Source: Areca catechu (Eukaryota; Streptophyta; Magnoliopsida; Arecales; Arecaceae). From it: 64,000 nt of DNA. Positions 11,469 through 22,899 of this stretch are shown one piece after another. A program made the translations under genes and the position numbers. The stretch is from NCBI GenBank assembly GCA_021397845.1, contig CM038040.1:63256088-63320087 (forward strand). The letters run 5' to 3'. Below the pieces are notes generated by a model. That model saw only the letters and a list, made by a program, of their open reading frames with translations, was not told the DNA's origin and searched no databases. How positions within the stretch are numbered: position 1 is the stretch's first letter; every line of letters begins with the position of its first letter.

Positions 11469-12250
11469 GGAGAACTGAGATGATAACCAGACCTTTATTC
11501 CTTGTAATGCTGCGACATCATTCCCGATTAAGAGAATGTCGTCAATATAGTACTAGGAATACAATCACAGAACCATTAACCCATTTATAGATGCACGGTT
11601 CTTCTCCGTTCCTAACGAAGCCGTACGATTTGATACACCTATCAAACCGTAAGTTCCAACTTCGAGACGCTTGCTTGAGTCCATAGATGGACCTCTGCAA
11701 CTTGCATACTTTTGATTCATCTGTGGATGTGAACCCTTCAGGCTGTATCATATACACCTCCTCTTCCAGCTCCCCATTTAGGAAAGCGGTTCGGACATCC
11801 ATCTGCCAGATCTCGTAATTAAATATGCTGCCAAAGCAAGCATGATCCGAATGGACTTGAGCATTGCCACAGGGAAGAAAATCTCGTCATAATCGATACC
11901 ATATCGCTGACGATACCCCTTGGCAACCAGACGGGCTTTATTGGTCTCTACCTTCCCATTTGCGCCCCTTTTCCTCTTGAAGATCCATTTACACCCGATG
12001 GGTTTTATTCCTTTAGGCAGATCAACCAATGTCCAAACATTGTTGATTTCCATGGACTCCATTTCTGATCGCATGGCTCCAAGCCATGCCTCAGAGTCAG
12101 ATCTCTGAAGTGCATCCATATAGGTGATCGGATCCTCATTGTTCTCATCGAGCCCAATGGGATCGCCGTCCCGGACCAACAAAACCGTAGTATCTGTCCG
12201 GCTGACGCGGTATTCTACCAGATCTCCTAATGGGTTCTGGGTGTGATTCA
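11469..12250 (-). pseudogene. Element B copia reverse transcriptase
   Basis: From the N-terminus: a block at 12180-12020 around WLGAMRSEMESMEINNVWTL, the basic core IGCKWIFKRKRG, KARLVAKGYRQRYGIDYDE, then (11802-11542) MDVRTAFLNGELEEEVYM, IYGLKQASRSWNLRFD and the catalytic YIDDILLIGN at about 11550-11520. YIDD is intact. Frames change at about 11800 and near the YIDD motif, each consistent with single-base indels. Confidence 0.9.
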
Positions 12251-13072
12251 ATCACAGCCGGTTCTACGATGTCCTTAGAGTGTGCAGTTTCTTCTATTGG
12301 CTGAACTTCATCAAGTTCAATCTTAGAGGCTATAGTTCCTTCTCCAAGGAACTCCTTTTCCAAAAAGATAGCTCTCAGAGCAACGAACACCTTTTGTTCA
12401 TTCTCCAAGTAGAAGAAATACCCTTTGGTTTCCTTAGGATAACCAATGAATAAACACCGATCAGACCTAGGACCAAGTTTGTCTGAGTCTAAACGTTTTA
12501 CGTAAGCCGGACAACCCCAGACCCGAAGGTGTGAGATTGAGGGTTTACGTCCATTCCACATCTCATACGGAGTGGAGACAACAGACTTACTTGGAACATT
12601 ATTTAAAATAACAGGCTGTCTGAAGCACATATCCCCAAAAGGATAGCGGCAGAGTTGCAAAGCCCATCATAGATCAAACCATGTCCAACAAGGTTTGATT
12701 CCTCCTTTCGGACACACCAATCAACTGCGGTGTTCCTGGAGGAGTCCACTGAGAGAGAATTCCATTCTCCTCAAGATATGTCAAAAATGCACCAGATAAG
12801 TATTCACCACCTCGATCAGATCGAAGGGTTTTAATACTTTTTCCAGTTTGCTTTTCTACTTCATTACGGTATCGTTTGAACATTTCAAACGACTCAGACT
12901 TATGTCTCATTAAAAAGACATAACCGAACCTTGAAAAGTCGTCTGTAAAAGTAATGAAATATTTGTATCCTCTTCTAGCACTAACTGTCATCGGTCCACA
13001 TACATCAGTATGTATTAGACTTAGAAGTTCTGTAGCTCGTTCACCTTTTCCAGAAAAGGGTGACTTGGTCAT
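12251..13072 (-). pseudogene. Element B copia integrase
   Basis: 13072-12674 carries the core: LIHTDVCGPM (first Asp), LRSDRGGEYLSG (second Asp) and GVSERRNQTLLDMV (catalytic Glu), so all three DDE residues are present. 12660 onward gives the copia C-terminal region VWGCPAYVKR, CLFIGYPKETKGYFFY and a RRSGRIPRQP linker. The frame is shifted near 12670 and again at 13070, where GGTAAATGACC lacks one A relative to the reading frame expected across the junction. Confidence 0.9.
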
Positions 13073-14505
13073 TTACCAACTAAACAGGATTCACAAGTGG
13101 GCAGTGATTCAAAATCACTGACCTCGAGGAGTCCATCTCCTCGCATCTTGTTTATCCTATTTTGGTTAATATGACCTAGCCTACAATGCCAAAGATACAA
13201 ATTATTGACATTATCTAATCTTGGGCGTTTGCTAGAAGTGTACATTACACTAACAGGCCTTGATAGTACATATATGCCATTATTTAATCTAGCTTTCATT
13301 ATCACAGAGTTATTCAAAATAACATTGCAAAAATCTTCCTTTATTGATAGTTCAAAACCACAATTGGCCAAAAGGCCTACAGAGATTATGCACATAATGA
13401 AACTAGGACAATAGTGACAGTCGACTAGTTCGACAGTACAAGACTCAAAGACAAGACGCAGGACTCCGACCGCCAATACTGGAACACGATTTCCATTCCC
13501 GACGCTCAGAAACTGTTCTCGATCTTCAAATCTTCTGCTAACTTGAAGTCCCTGTAACGAATTACAAACATGAATTGGACTACCAGTATCCAATACCCAG
13601 TTAGCAGTATCAACAATTGAGTAATTACAAGATTTTATCATATAAATACCTTGTTCAGCAGACTTCTGCTTTCTCGGCCTGTTCGGATCAAGGGACGCAA
13701 TATAAAAAGGACAGTTCCTCTTCCAGTGTCCCTTCTTCTTGCAGTAGAAGCACTCTATAGAAGATTGATCAGCCTTATACTTCCTGGTCTGACTAGGGCC
13801 AGGAGCATTCTGCACCTTCTTTCCCTTCTTATTCATTTTCTTCTTCCCTTTCTTAAAGGGACGACGATCTCTACTTCCTCCCACTAAATTCACAACCCCC
13901 TTATTCAGTTGGTGGTCTTTCTCGAAAGTCTGCAGCAACCCCAAAAGACCATGGTAGTTAACTGCAGGCTTGTTCATTCTATAATGATCGAGAAAATCAA
14001 GATAGGAGGAGGGAAGAGAATTCAAAATCGCATCCTTGCCGAGCTGCTCGTGCAAGGGGCATCCGAGTTTGCCCAGTTTTTTAATCAGCTCGATCATGTA
14101 CAATACATGATCAGTGACTGAACCACCATTCGGCATCTTGGAGTTGTAGATGGCACAAGACACTTTGTACCGTTCTACATCCGGGGTGCCGAAGGATTCC
14201 TTCAACTTTTGAAGGATTTCATCAGGTTGGGCCTCCTCGAATTTGTGACTGAACTCGTCGTTCATCGCCGCTAACATAATGCACCGGACAGTAGTCCGAT
14301 CAGAGACCCACTTCAGATAAGCATCTCTGACCGCACTCCGTGCATTAGGGGAGGGATTTCAGGTGCCGGATCCATTATCACATATAGGATCCGTTCATGC
14401 TCCAGAACAATTCTTAATCTTCGATACCAACTATCGAAGTTGTGATCCTTTAACTTCTCGTTATCGAGAAGTGACCGGAGCGATAAATTTGATGACATCT
14501 GAAAA
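13073..14505 (-). pseudogene. Element B gag, protease and pre-integrase domain
   Basis: Gag starts near 14500 (MSSNLSLRSLLDNEKL, a typical copia Gag N-terminus) and runs through the UBN2 domain. The 402-residue frame 14277-13069 contains a CCHC knuckle CFYCKKKGHWKRNC (residues 176-189), the protease motif WVLDTGSPIHVC (residues 227-238) and the pre-integrase HHCC domain LWHCRLGHINQNRI...CESC (residues 362-398). The first two frames are separated by a missing C in a C run near 14345. Confidence 0.92.
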
Positions 14506-16065
14506 GAAAACAAGACCAAATTAGTGTATGAATTAATAATTTAACCAAAAGACTTGGACTTTAGTCTAAAGGTTTCTCCCACTAATTTTTCAGATTGGTA
14601 GCCTCTAACTCCAATCCGTGAAAACACCTTTTCAAGTGGGTACTGAAATCCAATAGGCCTCGCATGAGCCCGACTATGGCCAGCTCACCCATACGAGCCT
14701 AAAGGTAGGTTCGTAAACCAATTGTTTCCCTAAACAATGTTTAGTATTTTATTTTGCCCCAGAGAACACCCCAATCGGCCTAGGGGCCTCCTATTGGGTC
14801 TCTGGTTAGGTCCAACCATTAAAATGACAAATCCAATGCTTCCAGCTAACTAAAGACCAAGCCCGACTATGGCCGGCCCACCTGGTCCCGTTAAGGAGAT
14901 TGCACTGAACCATCATCGATCAGATAGAAATTCCAGTCGCCGGATGTACACCCGTTCTATGGAACTGTCGATGCACACCAAGCTAGTGGACACATTTCTA
15001 TCCAACTTAATGGGAGGCTTAGACACTGTCAACTCTTTGACTTAGTCTTTTAAGGACCTAATAATTTTAGAGGAATTTTAGTTGTGATAGAAGAAAAGAC
15101 AAGGACATGGATCAACCTCCCACTGAATCAATCAGATTCCAGGAGGGTTGATATAAATCAACAAATTGATCCATGGGCACCTATAGATTAGTCAGACCGA
15201 TCAACATGGATGACATGGGTTAACTCGAGTCATTGAGCTTTTTCAATCAGTTCTGGTCGACTCGACTAGCTAGGTAGGTGAGATCATGGGTGAGTATCCG
15301 CCATTAACCATCTTTCCTAGACACCAACCAAGTTGGCCAGGAAAGAGGTAGCCTCATACAACCATGATCACAATGCCAAACCTACCTCGACACCAGTCGG
15401 TTTACCAGACTCGATCAGACTAGCCTAAAGACTCGGACATTTTCTGAGCCACTAATTGGATCCATTTAGATGAACGGATCAACTAATCTGACTATTAGAT
15501 AGTTCTAAAGAAGGGCCTTAAACAACTTTTGTTTAATCTTCTTGTAATCCGGTTCAACTAAACTTAGGTCTAACCCAGTAATGGACCTGACTAGTCAGCT
15601 AACCCAATTAACCCAATTGGCTTATTCAAATGATATTAGATTTCATAAACCCTAAAAAAACTTGTCATTTAATTAATCATACAATTCAAAATTGTTTGAA
15701 TATAAGCCAATCATTTTAATTAAAACAATTTTAATTAAAAACATGTAAAACTCCTTTTACATATCCACTGATGCATCATATCTAGATTATTCTTTTATAA
15801 ACATTACATTGCCCAAAAGAAAAAATATCAGACATGCCAAACATGTATTTGAATTAAAACAATTTTAATTCCAAGATTTCCTTAAAGGATCCTTCTGAAG
15901 AGGCCAACACAGACGATCCGCATCGTGTCAAAGACACACGATCATGGTGAAGGTCTCAACTAGGTTCCTAAAAGTACTCTCAAATCATACCTTATGATTT
16001 ACAATACAAAAGATTAAACATTTTAATCAACTATCATGCAATCAAGAAATGCTACATCTGAACCT
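14506..16065 (-). other. Untranslated leader of element B
   Basis: About 1.5 kb between PBS and gag with no coherent reading frame on either strand. It includes AT-rich stretches (15640-15870) and short internal echoes around GGCCGGCCCA/GGCCAGCTCA. I see no second gene in it. Confidence 0.7.
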
Positions 16066-16078
16066 GGCTCTGATACCA
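16066..16078 (-). promoter_or_regulatory. Primer binding site of element B (initiator tRNA-Met)
   Basis: On the minus strand TGGTATCAGAGCC follows the 5' LTR after one base. It is a perfect match to the plant initiator tRNA-Met 3' end, and it fixes the element's orientation. Confidence 0.95.
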
Positions 16079-16079
16079 C

Positions 16080-18445
16080 TGAAAGATAACTACGCGAGTA
16101 TTGCACCTGCCAACACTAAGCATGCAACAGCAGGGAGCAGGTATGTATTTTAAAACTATTTTAAAATAACAGCGGAAACTACCTACTCTGTACAGGATCT
16201 AACATATTCCGGATGCATGTATAGGCAAAACGAGGCATGAACAAGGGCATGTAATATTTATAAACAATTTTATAAAACTAGATCAAGGCATGCATGAATA
16301 TAAAAAACCTGAAACTTTACCTTATTCCTACCTGGAATAACCTTGGTATAATGCTGGAATAGCTGGGATAACAGGAATAACTTTATTCCTATTGTCTTCT
16401 TCTAGTAGCCTCTTGAACGTGGATTTTTGCTTCTTCTCCAACAGCAGCAATGGCCAAACCAAAGCAGCAAATTTTGATCTCTTCTCGTTCAACAATGGCA
16501 AGGGAACAAATTGACTGGTCTTGCTTCAAAAGAGAGATGATCATCCAACGTTTGGAGCTCTTCCTATCATCCAAAAGCTGCAACAGGAATTTCTGCAACC
16601 TGAAAACCTGCAACTCAAAAACAGAGCACAAAAGGACAGCAACAATGGAGGACGATCCAGCTCTTAGGTGCTCATGCGAACACCCTCTAAAGGGGGGACA
16701 CGCCTGGGGCTCCTCTGATCCGTCTCTCGGGCGATGCTAGTGCCGGAAGACTTGAAACGGTGAGGGGAGGAAAGAAGAAAACAGAACTCCAAGTTCTGAA
16801 TTTGTTTTCACCAAAACAGAGCTTCCTTCTTTCACTAATTGAGCACCAACAAGATCAGGGATTAAAAGATATTTTCTCTCCCAATCACTCACCAAAACCC
16901 AGGCCTCTAAATCACCGATGGAATGGAAGTGGAAGTTCTCCAAGGAAGAAGACCTCTCATGATTTTTCAGCATTTCACACGGTGACCCATCGTACTTTGA
17001 ACCAGGGGACTGTAGGGGTTTAAAAATGCAGCAGGGGAAGAGAGAAAAGGAGAGGCGGGGAGGCCAATAGACGCCGGCTGCCATTCAACCAATAAACAGC
17101 CATTAACAAAGACTTTAAAACAAGCCGGTGGGAGGATGAAAGGATGCCCAGCAGGAGAACGTTCGGCCTTCACAACGCAAGGAAAAAATCCAGTGAATCA
17201 CCATGTAAACAGTCACATGGGAGAGAAAAAAAAATCACCGGTTCAAAAGAAACCGGTCCAAAGAATTTAGGTTCAATCCCATTAAAACCCCTTGGTTCAA
17301 TCTAATTGAACCGATTCAATCCCAATTAAATTGGGTTCAATTGGTTCACAACCAATTGGAGGCCGAAACGAGCTCCAAATCAGTTCAAAACTGATTCAAA
17401 AAAATCCTGGCGCAGTCCTGGTCAGCCCGGAATAATTTCCGGTTGATGCAAACAAGGGCAAGACGAGGAAAAGAGTGCTCAAAAATACCGTGACCACAAA
17501 ATCGAGATGATTCCCAATCGTAATCAGTATCCGGATCAGAGAGTTATCCTCTGTGGCGTGTGACCTCATAGGTTCGAACCTAAACGGTAGCACTGGAACA
17601 ATTCCAGTACCAGCACAGGAAACCATCTAGCAATGGGTCCGGCGTCTGGATAGGTTGAAGATGCAGGAGCAAACTATCAAACCTCTGGCATATTGTTACC
17701 GTATAATTGATCCCTTTGACCTTTAATGCTCAGGATGACTGTGATTGGGCTGCCAACCCAGACAGAGTCAGTCCACTACGTGTCTCAACCTCGCAAGCCC
17801 AGTGACTCTTCACTAGGGCTACCCCGGCGAGGATTTACTAAATTGAGATACTGCGAGACATTCAATCCAAACTATTTGGATAGGTCAATTCCATCTTGGT
17901 CCATCACTGCTCCACAAGTACTTGCTTGTACCCAGAAACCTTCCATCACCGGATTAAAAATCGGGTAGTCCGGCACCAAATCACAGGGAGTTGCTTGCAA
18001 GCTACCATGATGACCTCAGGTCAGAGGGACACATATACCCATATCCAATCGTGAGTATCCCTTCCACATAAAGGGGCTGCACGGAGTCACGTTCAATAAG
18101 ATATCACATATCCCACTTGTAGATCACATCAGTGTCACCACACTCATTTGGTCAAGAGGATAACCAAACGATGTGAACTACAACAACCTATACTCGATAT
18201 ATTGCCGTCCAGTACAATATATCCTTTTATTGTGAACAGGGTTTAAGGACCACTCGATACATCCTCTCTGTATCGAAATCAGTGTAGTCCTAATGACTTC
18301 ATCACATGGAAAGAGTTCATTTTAGGGAAATACAATATGTGATGAGCTGCCAAAAATAATATTTTATTAATTCATAAAAAGAATACAATACTGAGCTCAA
18401 CCGCCTACATCCCAGGCGATTGGCTTTGGGACACAATTCCCAATA
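16080..18445 (-). repeat. 5' LTR of element B
   Basis: 2366 bp, partner of 8197-10552. Its outer end reads TTCCCAATA instead of TTCCAACA, so the terminal TG (minus strand) has become TA by one transition. It carries the same GGTTCAAT motif cluster (about 17243-17355). Confidence 0.93.
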
Positions 18446-18450
18446 CCCCC

Positions 18451-19850
18451 TTCCCATGGGGACCTGCATAGCCCAGGAGCAGAGCTCCCCGCTCCAGCTC
18501 AACCATCTCCGGTAGACATCCAGCTAGCTGCGCTCGCCTAGAAGATGCAAATCCTCATAACTGTGATGCACCAACTCCAGCACCAGCAACGATCCTTGGC
18601 TACCCACCAGTAGCCAGGGACCCCCGCGGCCCATGCCGCAACATCCCGCGACAGTATGCGTTCCTTCCAAGGAAGACCCTCGTAGCCACGGGCCATCACT
18701 GACCACCAGGGTAGTCACCAGACTCCGACGAAGAGACAACGGGCCTGATCTGCTGATCGGGAGAACCGGTCCCCAACCCTCGAGGGGTAATGGCCAAACC
18801 CCATCAAGGTCGAAAAGGCAAGACCCCCATCATGGACACCATCCCATGTCACCTTCTCCGTCTCCTCCTTCGGTCTCTGCGGAGGGTTCCATTGACGAGG
18901 CCATCAGGTGCACAGTTGAGAAGCGCCTGGAGAAGCAAGAGCACAAGCTGGAGGAGCTATCCCGTCAGTTTGCTAACATGTAGGGCTCCACTGATGAGCA
19001 CAGGCTACGACGCCCATCCCCCCTTCTCCTAAGAGATCCAAGAGGAACCGATTCACAGATGGTTTCGTATGCCGCAGGTGGATCCCTATGACGGGACCAC
19101 CAACCCCCTGGACCACCTGGAAAGCTTTAAGGCCCTCATGACGGTCCAGGGGACCACCAATGCCCTCTTCTGCATTACCTTCCCAGCAACCCTTCGGAAG
19201 GCGGCTCAGGACTGGTTCACCGGCCTCAAGCCCAAAATCATCGGCTCTTTCGCTCAGCTGGAGTGAAAGTTTGTGGCCCACTTCGATGCCTGTTGGAAGG
19301 TGCCACACGAAGCAGACAGCCTCTTCTCCATCTGGCAATAGGATCACGAGCCCCTACGGGACTACGTGGCTCATTTCAAGGTTGCCGCGTTGGAGATTTA
19401 CAATCTTCATGAGCCAGTCTCCATGCTAGAACTGAAGTGAGGGCTCAGGACCTCCCGCCTGACCTACTCGCTCGACAAGAAACCCCCCAAGACGTACTCC
19501 GAGCTCCTCCTTTGAGTCCAAAAGTACATCCACACCGAGGAGGCGGATCGTACGAGAAGGGAGCTAGATGGGAAATCGCTAAAGAAGCCAACTCCCATGG
19601 AGGCATCCGGGATGTGGAAGCCAGGACCCCCAGCTCTGAACTTCCGCCATGGGTCGAGATCGAGGAGCGCCCCCATCCGGAGGAAATGTTCACACCTCTC
19701 CTTGCCCCGAGGACGAAGATCCTTATGGAGATCAAAGGTGAGCCCTACCTGAAGTGCCCACCTCCGATGAAGCCATCCGCTGGCCACGACAAGATGAAGT
19801 ACTGTCATTACCATCGTGACCATGGTCACGACACCGTGGAATGCCACAAC
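18451..19850 (+). pseudogene. Element A gag (gypsy Retrotrans_gag type)
   Basis: The N-terminal part (18633-18983) ends in a short charged coiled-coil stretch. The Retrotrans_gag domain follows at about 19060-19430: VDPYDGTTNPLDHLESFK, FPATLRKAAQDWFTGL, then in other frames SLFSI...DYVAHFKVAALEI and LELK. A His/Cys knuckle-like motif YCHYHRDHGHDTVEC lies at 19803-19844, followed by LKKEIEELIKRGYL, both usual in Tat Gag. Several in-frame stops (TAG, TGA) and frame changes. Element B separates it from its LTR. Confidence 0.88.
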
Positions 19851-20099
19851 CTCAAGAAAGAAATTGAAGAACTCATCAAGAGGGGCTACCTCGGAAGGTT
19901 TGTGGGGGACAGACCTCCAACGGAACCTCAGGTGCTCGCCGCTCTCCTGCTAGTCCCTATGGTCGACAACCGTCCTACCGAGAAGTCGGTGGGTATGATG
20001 CTGGGGAGCCGAGCGCGCTTCCAAGAAGGCCCGGGGGCAGGGTGTTCTGAAAATATACTCCCATTTATGAGGGGAGGGGAAAATGAGGGAAGAATATAA

Positions 20100-20690
20100 A
20101 TAACGATGCCGTGGTCATCAAGATGACGATCGCGAAGCATCCTGTAAAATGTATTATGGTTGATAGTGGAAGCTTGACTGATGTCCTTTTTTATGATGCC
20201 TTCTCTAGAATGAACTTGTCCCCGCTCAGCTCAGACTTGTGCATGTCCCCCTTGTCGGTTTCACGAGAGATTCTATAAGGGTTAAGGGAGAAATCACTCT
20301 CCCAGTCACTGCCGGGATCCTACCTTGGCAGAGCACTGTTATGATGACTTTCAGGGTTGTTAGGCTTCCCTCAGCCTACAACGTGATTCTCGGCTAACCT
20401 GGGCTCAACCTGCTTGACACCGTCATTTTCATGAAGCGACTACTGGTGTAGTTCCCAACTCCCTACGGTGTCAGTGATATAAGGGGGGCACCTCATCCGG
20501 TCCAACATTGCCTCTAGACTGTCCTAGGGCCAAAGTCCCGGAAGACGATCCCAGCATGGACGATCTTGACCAAAGGGTACAAGACCCCAGGGGTGGCCTG
20601 GTCGAGCACTTGCTATCTTATCCACTCAAAGCTGACCGGGTGAAGACGGTGCAGATTGGGGCCCAGCTACAAGACGAAGAGAAGGCCCGC
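20100..20690 (+). pseudogene. Element A aspartic protease and start of the RT region
   Basis: IMVDSGSLTDVLFYDAF contains the D-S-G active site at 20162-20170, in the usual gypsy context (VDGGSSADILF in relatives). The flanking sequence contains stops. It ends QLQDEEKAR at 20690, where element C is inserted. The frame continues at 26995 as LLEFLWANADVFAW, in register once the insertion and one target duplicate are removed. Confidence 0.85.
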
Positions 20691-22119
20691 TGATACGGGA
20701 CTAATATGCATGCATTTTTGTTGTATGTTTATATGTGGGGTGAGTGATTAATTCCCGAATTTTAGATTAAAATAAGTTGTAGGAAGTTTTATATGAATTT
20801 AGAAGATCAGCATGCAGATTAGGACCTAGAAAAGTAGAAAAGAAGGATCACCAGGCTGAGAAGCCTCGGTTAGGGCAAGTTCTCCTACAATAAAACTATG
20901 GAGGTAGAGGGGATGTATCTGACAACATCTGTGAAGATCGCAGCAAAGGGATCTCTCGTTCCTCGATGGATGTGGCTTGAAAAACTGAGCAAAGACCCGC
21001 GGATACCCGGCTTTTGCTCGGTGATCCGATTGAGGCTTGGCTGGAGTCGTTGGATTCGTAGGAACTCGGGGACCTGCAAACGACCTGTCAGGGGTTAGAA
21101 AACTCACAAAGAATAAGAAAACAAAGAAAAATAGCAAGGAAAGGCTTCTTTTGGAGTGGGCGTCCAGGGATCTGAGAGGCTTGTTGGCAGCAGGAAGATG
21201 ATTGCAGCACTGGGAAGAAAAACTCTCACAAACCCCTTTATGCACACAGCAAGGTATCACACAACTCAATAGAAGAACTCAAGATTTAATTCATATCAAA
21301 AATTAGGTTTCATACAAGAAGCTAGGGTCCCTTAAATAGACCCTTAACCTTGGGCTCCAAGTAAGGGCACATAAGTCTTTACATAAGAATCCTTTTCCTC
21401 TCAAACCCTAGCTAGAAAATAAGAAAATATTAGGTAGAAAAATCCTTAAAAATTCTCTTGACTTGGCCAACACTCAAGGATGCCTAGGGGGGCGTGTTGG
21501 GCTTCTAGGAGCAGCAAGAGGCCAGCCCAAAGGGGCTCGGGCGCATGGGTTTGGGCCTCTGGAAGCTGGGATTGCCTGGTAGCAGGTAGCGGGAATTCCC
21601 TGGTATCTTGCATCTTAGGTGCTTGGACTTGGCGCCTGGGCTTGATTTCTTTGGGCTAGGATGCAGATGGACCTCTAAAATCATGGATTCCTTGTATATG
21701 AATATATTTTGGCATCTGGAAGGGAATCTGGGCATCTGGAGGGCATCTGCAATGAATCAGGGTTTCTGATTTCCTCCTGGGGTCTTCAAATCTTCAAGCT
21801 GAGTTGGACTTGGGCTAAACTTCCATGTCTTCAATTTGGTTGGACTTGGTCTTCACTTGTATGATGTGGTCTTGAGTCTTCAATATGGTTGAATAGGACT
21901 CAAAAAAATAAAATTAGCTCGACATGAGCTGACTAACACTGGACTGAACTAGCTCAACATGAGCTGACTAGTACAGAACTGAAACTCAAAAGACTAATAA
22001 CAACTAAAATGGACTCAGATAGGCTAAGCCCTTATTACAGATGGACTCATAAATTATTGATCAATTCACAGAGGGTTGAAAAGCCTCTGTCTTATTCTGG
22101 TGCCTCCGATGTCCCACCA
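20691..22119 (-). repeat. 3' LTR of element C
   Basis: 1429 bp, TGATACGGGAC...CCCACCA as written on the plus strand, matching 25545-26989. Frames such as 20826-21269 occur in both LTRs and are not genes. Confidence 0.92.
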
Positions 22120-22128
22120 ATTCTCCCA
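22120..22128 (-). promoter_or_regulatory. Polypurine tract of element C
   Basis: On the minus strand TGGGAGAAT directly precedes the 3' LTR start TGGTGGGAC. Confidence 0.75.
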
Positions 22129-22899
22129 GGGTGGGAGGAACTCGACCCTATCGAGTGAAGATCAGACTAGCTCCATATCTCTCGAGAAGGTCTGGGTTGA
22201 GGCATTGCAAGTCCTCTCGAGAAACCATGAATCGTCCGACTCTGACTGGCCTTGCCATCGGACTAGGAAGCGTGATAGTCACGGCCCGGGTCGTGATGGC
22301 TGATCATCCAGGATTGCTCGATCCGTTCTCCTCTCTCAGGCCAATTTGTTAGTGGACACTCTGGGTTGGGGTCACTCACAATGAAAAGGAATAGATCCAA
22401 AGGCCTCACTAGGTATCGCTGTCGGTTCCCTATACTCAACTACGTCTGTATATTGAAGGTAGAACTAATGCCAAATCCGAAGGCAAGTCTAATACCTAGG
22501 CATTTGATCCAACCTTCTCTATCACTTAAAAGGTCCGGCTCTGCGAGCATGAAGCTTCTTTGAGGCCAAGCCTAACCAGATAGAATCCACTACATCAAAT
22601 TCTTTGATCCATCTTCGGGAATTAGCCAGTTTATTTAAAATTAGTGTAGGTGGTGAACATGCTGGGCATATGCAGACTCCTAACAAATGATTCAAAGGAC
22701 TCATATTAACACCTAACATACTTGACTATGCATTCCTATAGAAGGAAATTTTATTGAACTCTTTGGATCTAAACCTAACAGATTATAGGTTCTCTAGGTT
22801 TGATCCTAGCTTGACATGCACAAGAAAATTTACAGTGAACTCCTAGCAAATTCCAAAGAGTATGCCAAAAGTAAGATGCAAACCTAACATGCGTGATGA

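Larger units (their letters stand above)
8197..18445 (-). mobile_element. Element B: complete Ty1/copia retrotransposon, minus strand
   Basis: LTRs 16080-18445 (5') and 8197-10552 (3'), flanked by the 5-bp duplication CCCCC (8192-8196 and 18446-18450). The PBS for initiator tRNA-Met is perfect (16066-16078) and the PPT is clear (10553-10564). The element is 10.2 kb with unusually long LTRs (about 2.36 kb) and a 1.5-kb leader. The polyprotein order gag, protease, integrase, RT, RNase H makes it copia; the clade within copia is not resolved by eye. The coding region is broken mainly by single-base frameshifts, with few nonsense changes, so it is among the youngest insertions. Confidence 0.95.

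Noticed and set aside
20826..21269. 147-residue minus-strand ORF, with a shorter version at 25799-26110
   Set aside because: Lies in both LTRs of element C, overlaps ORFs on the other strand and has no domain.
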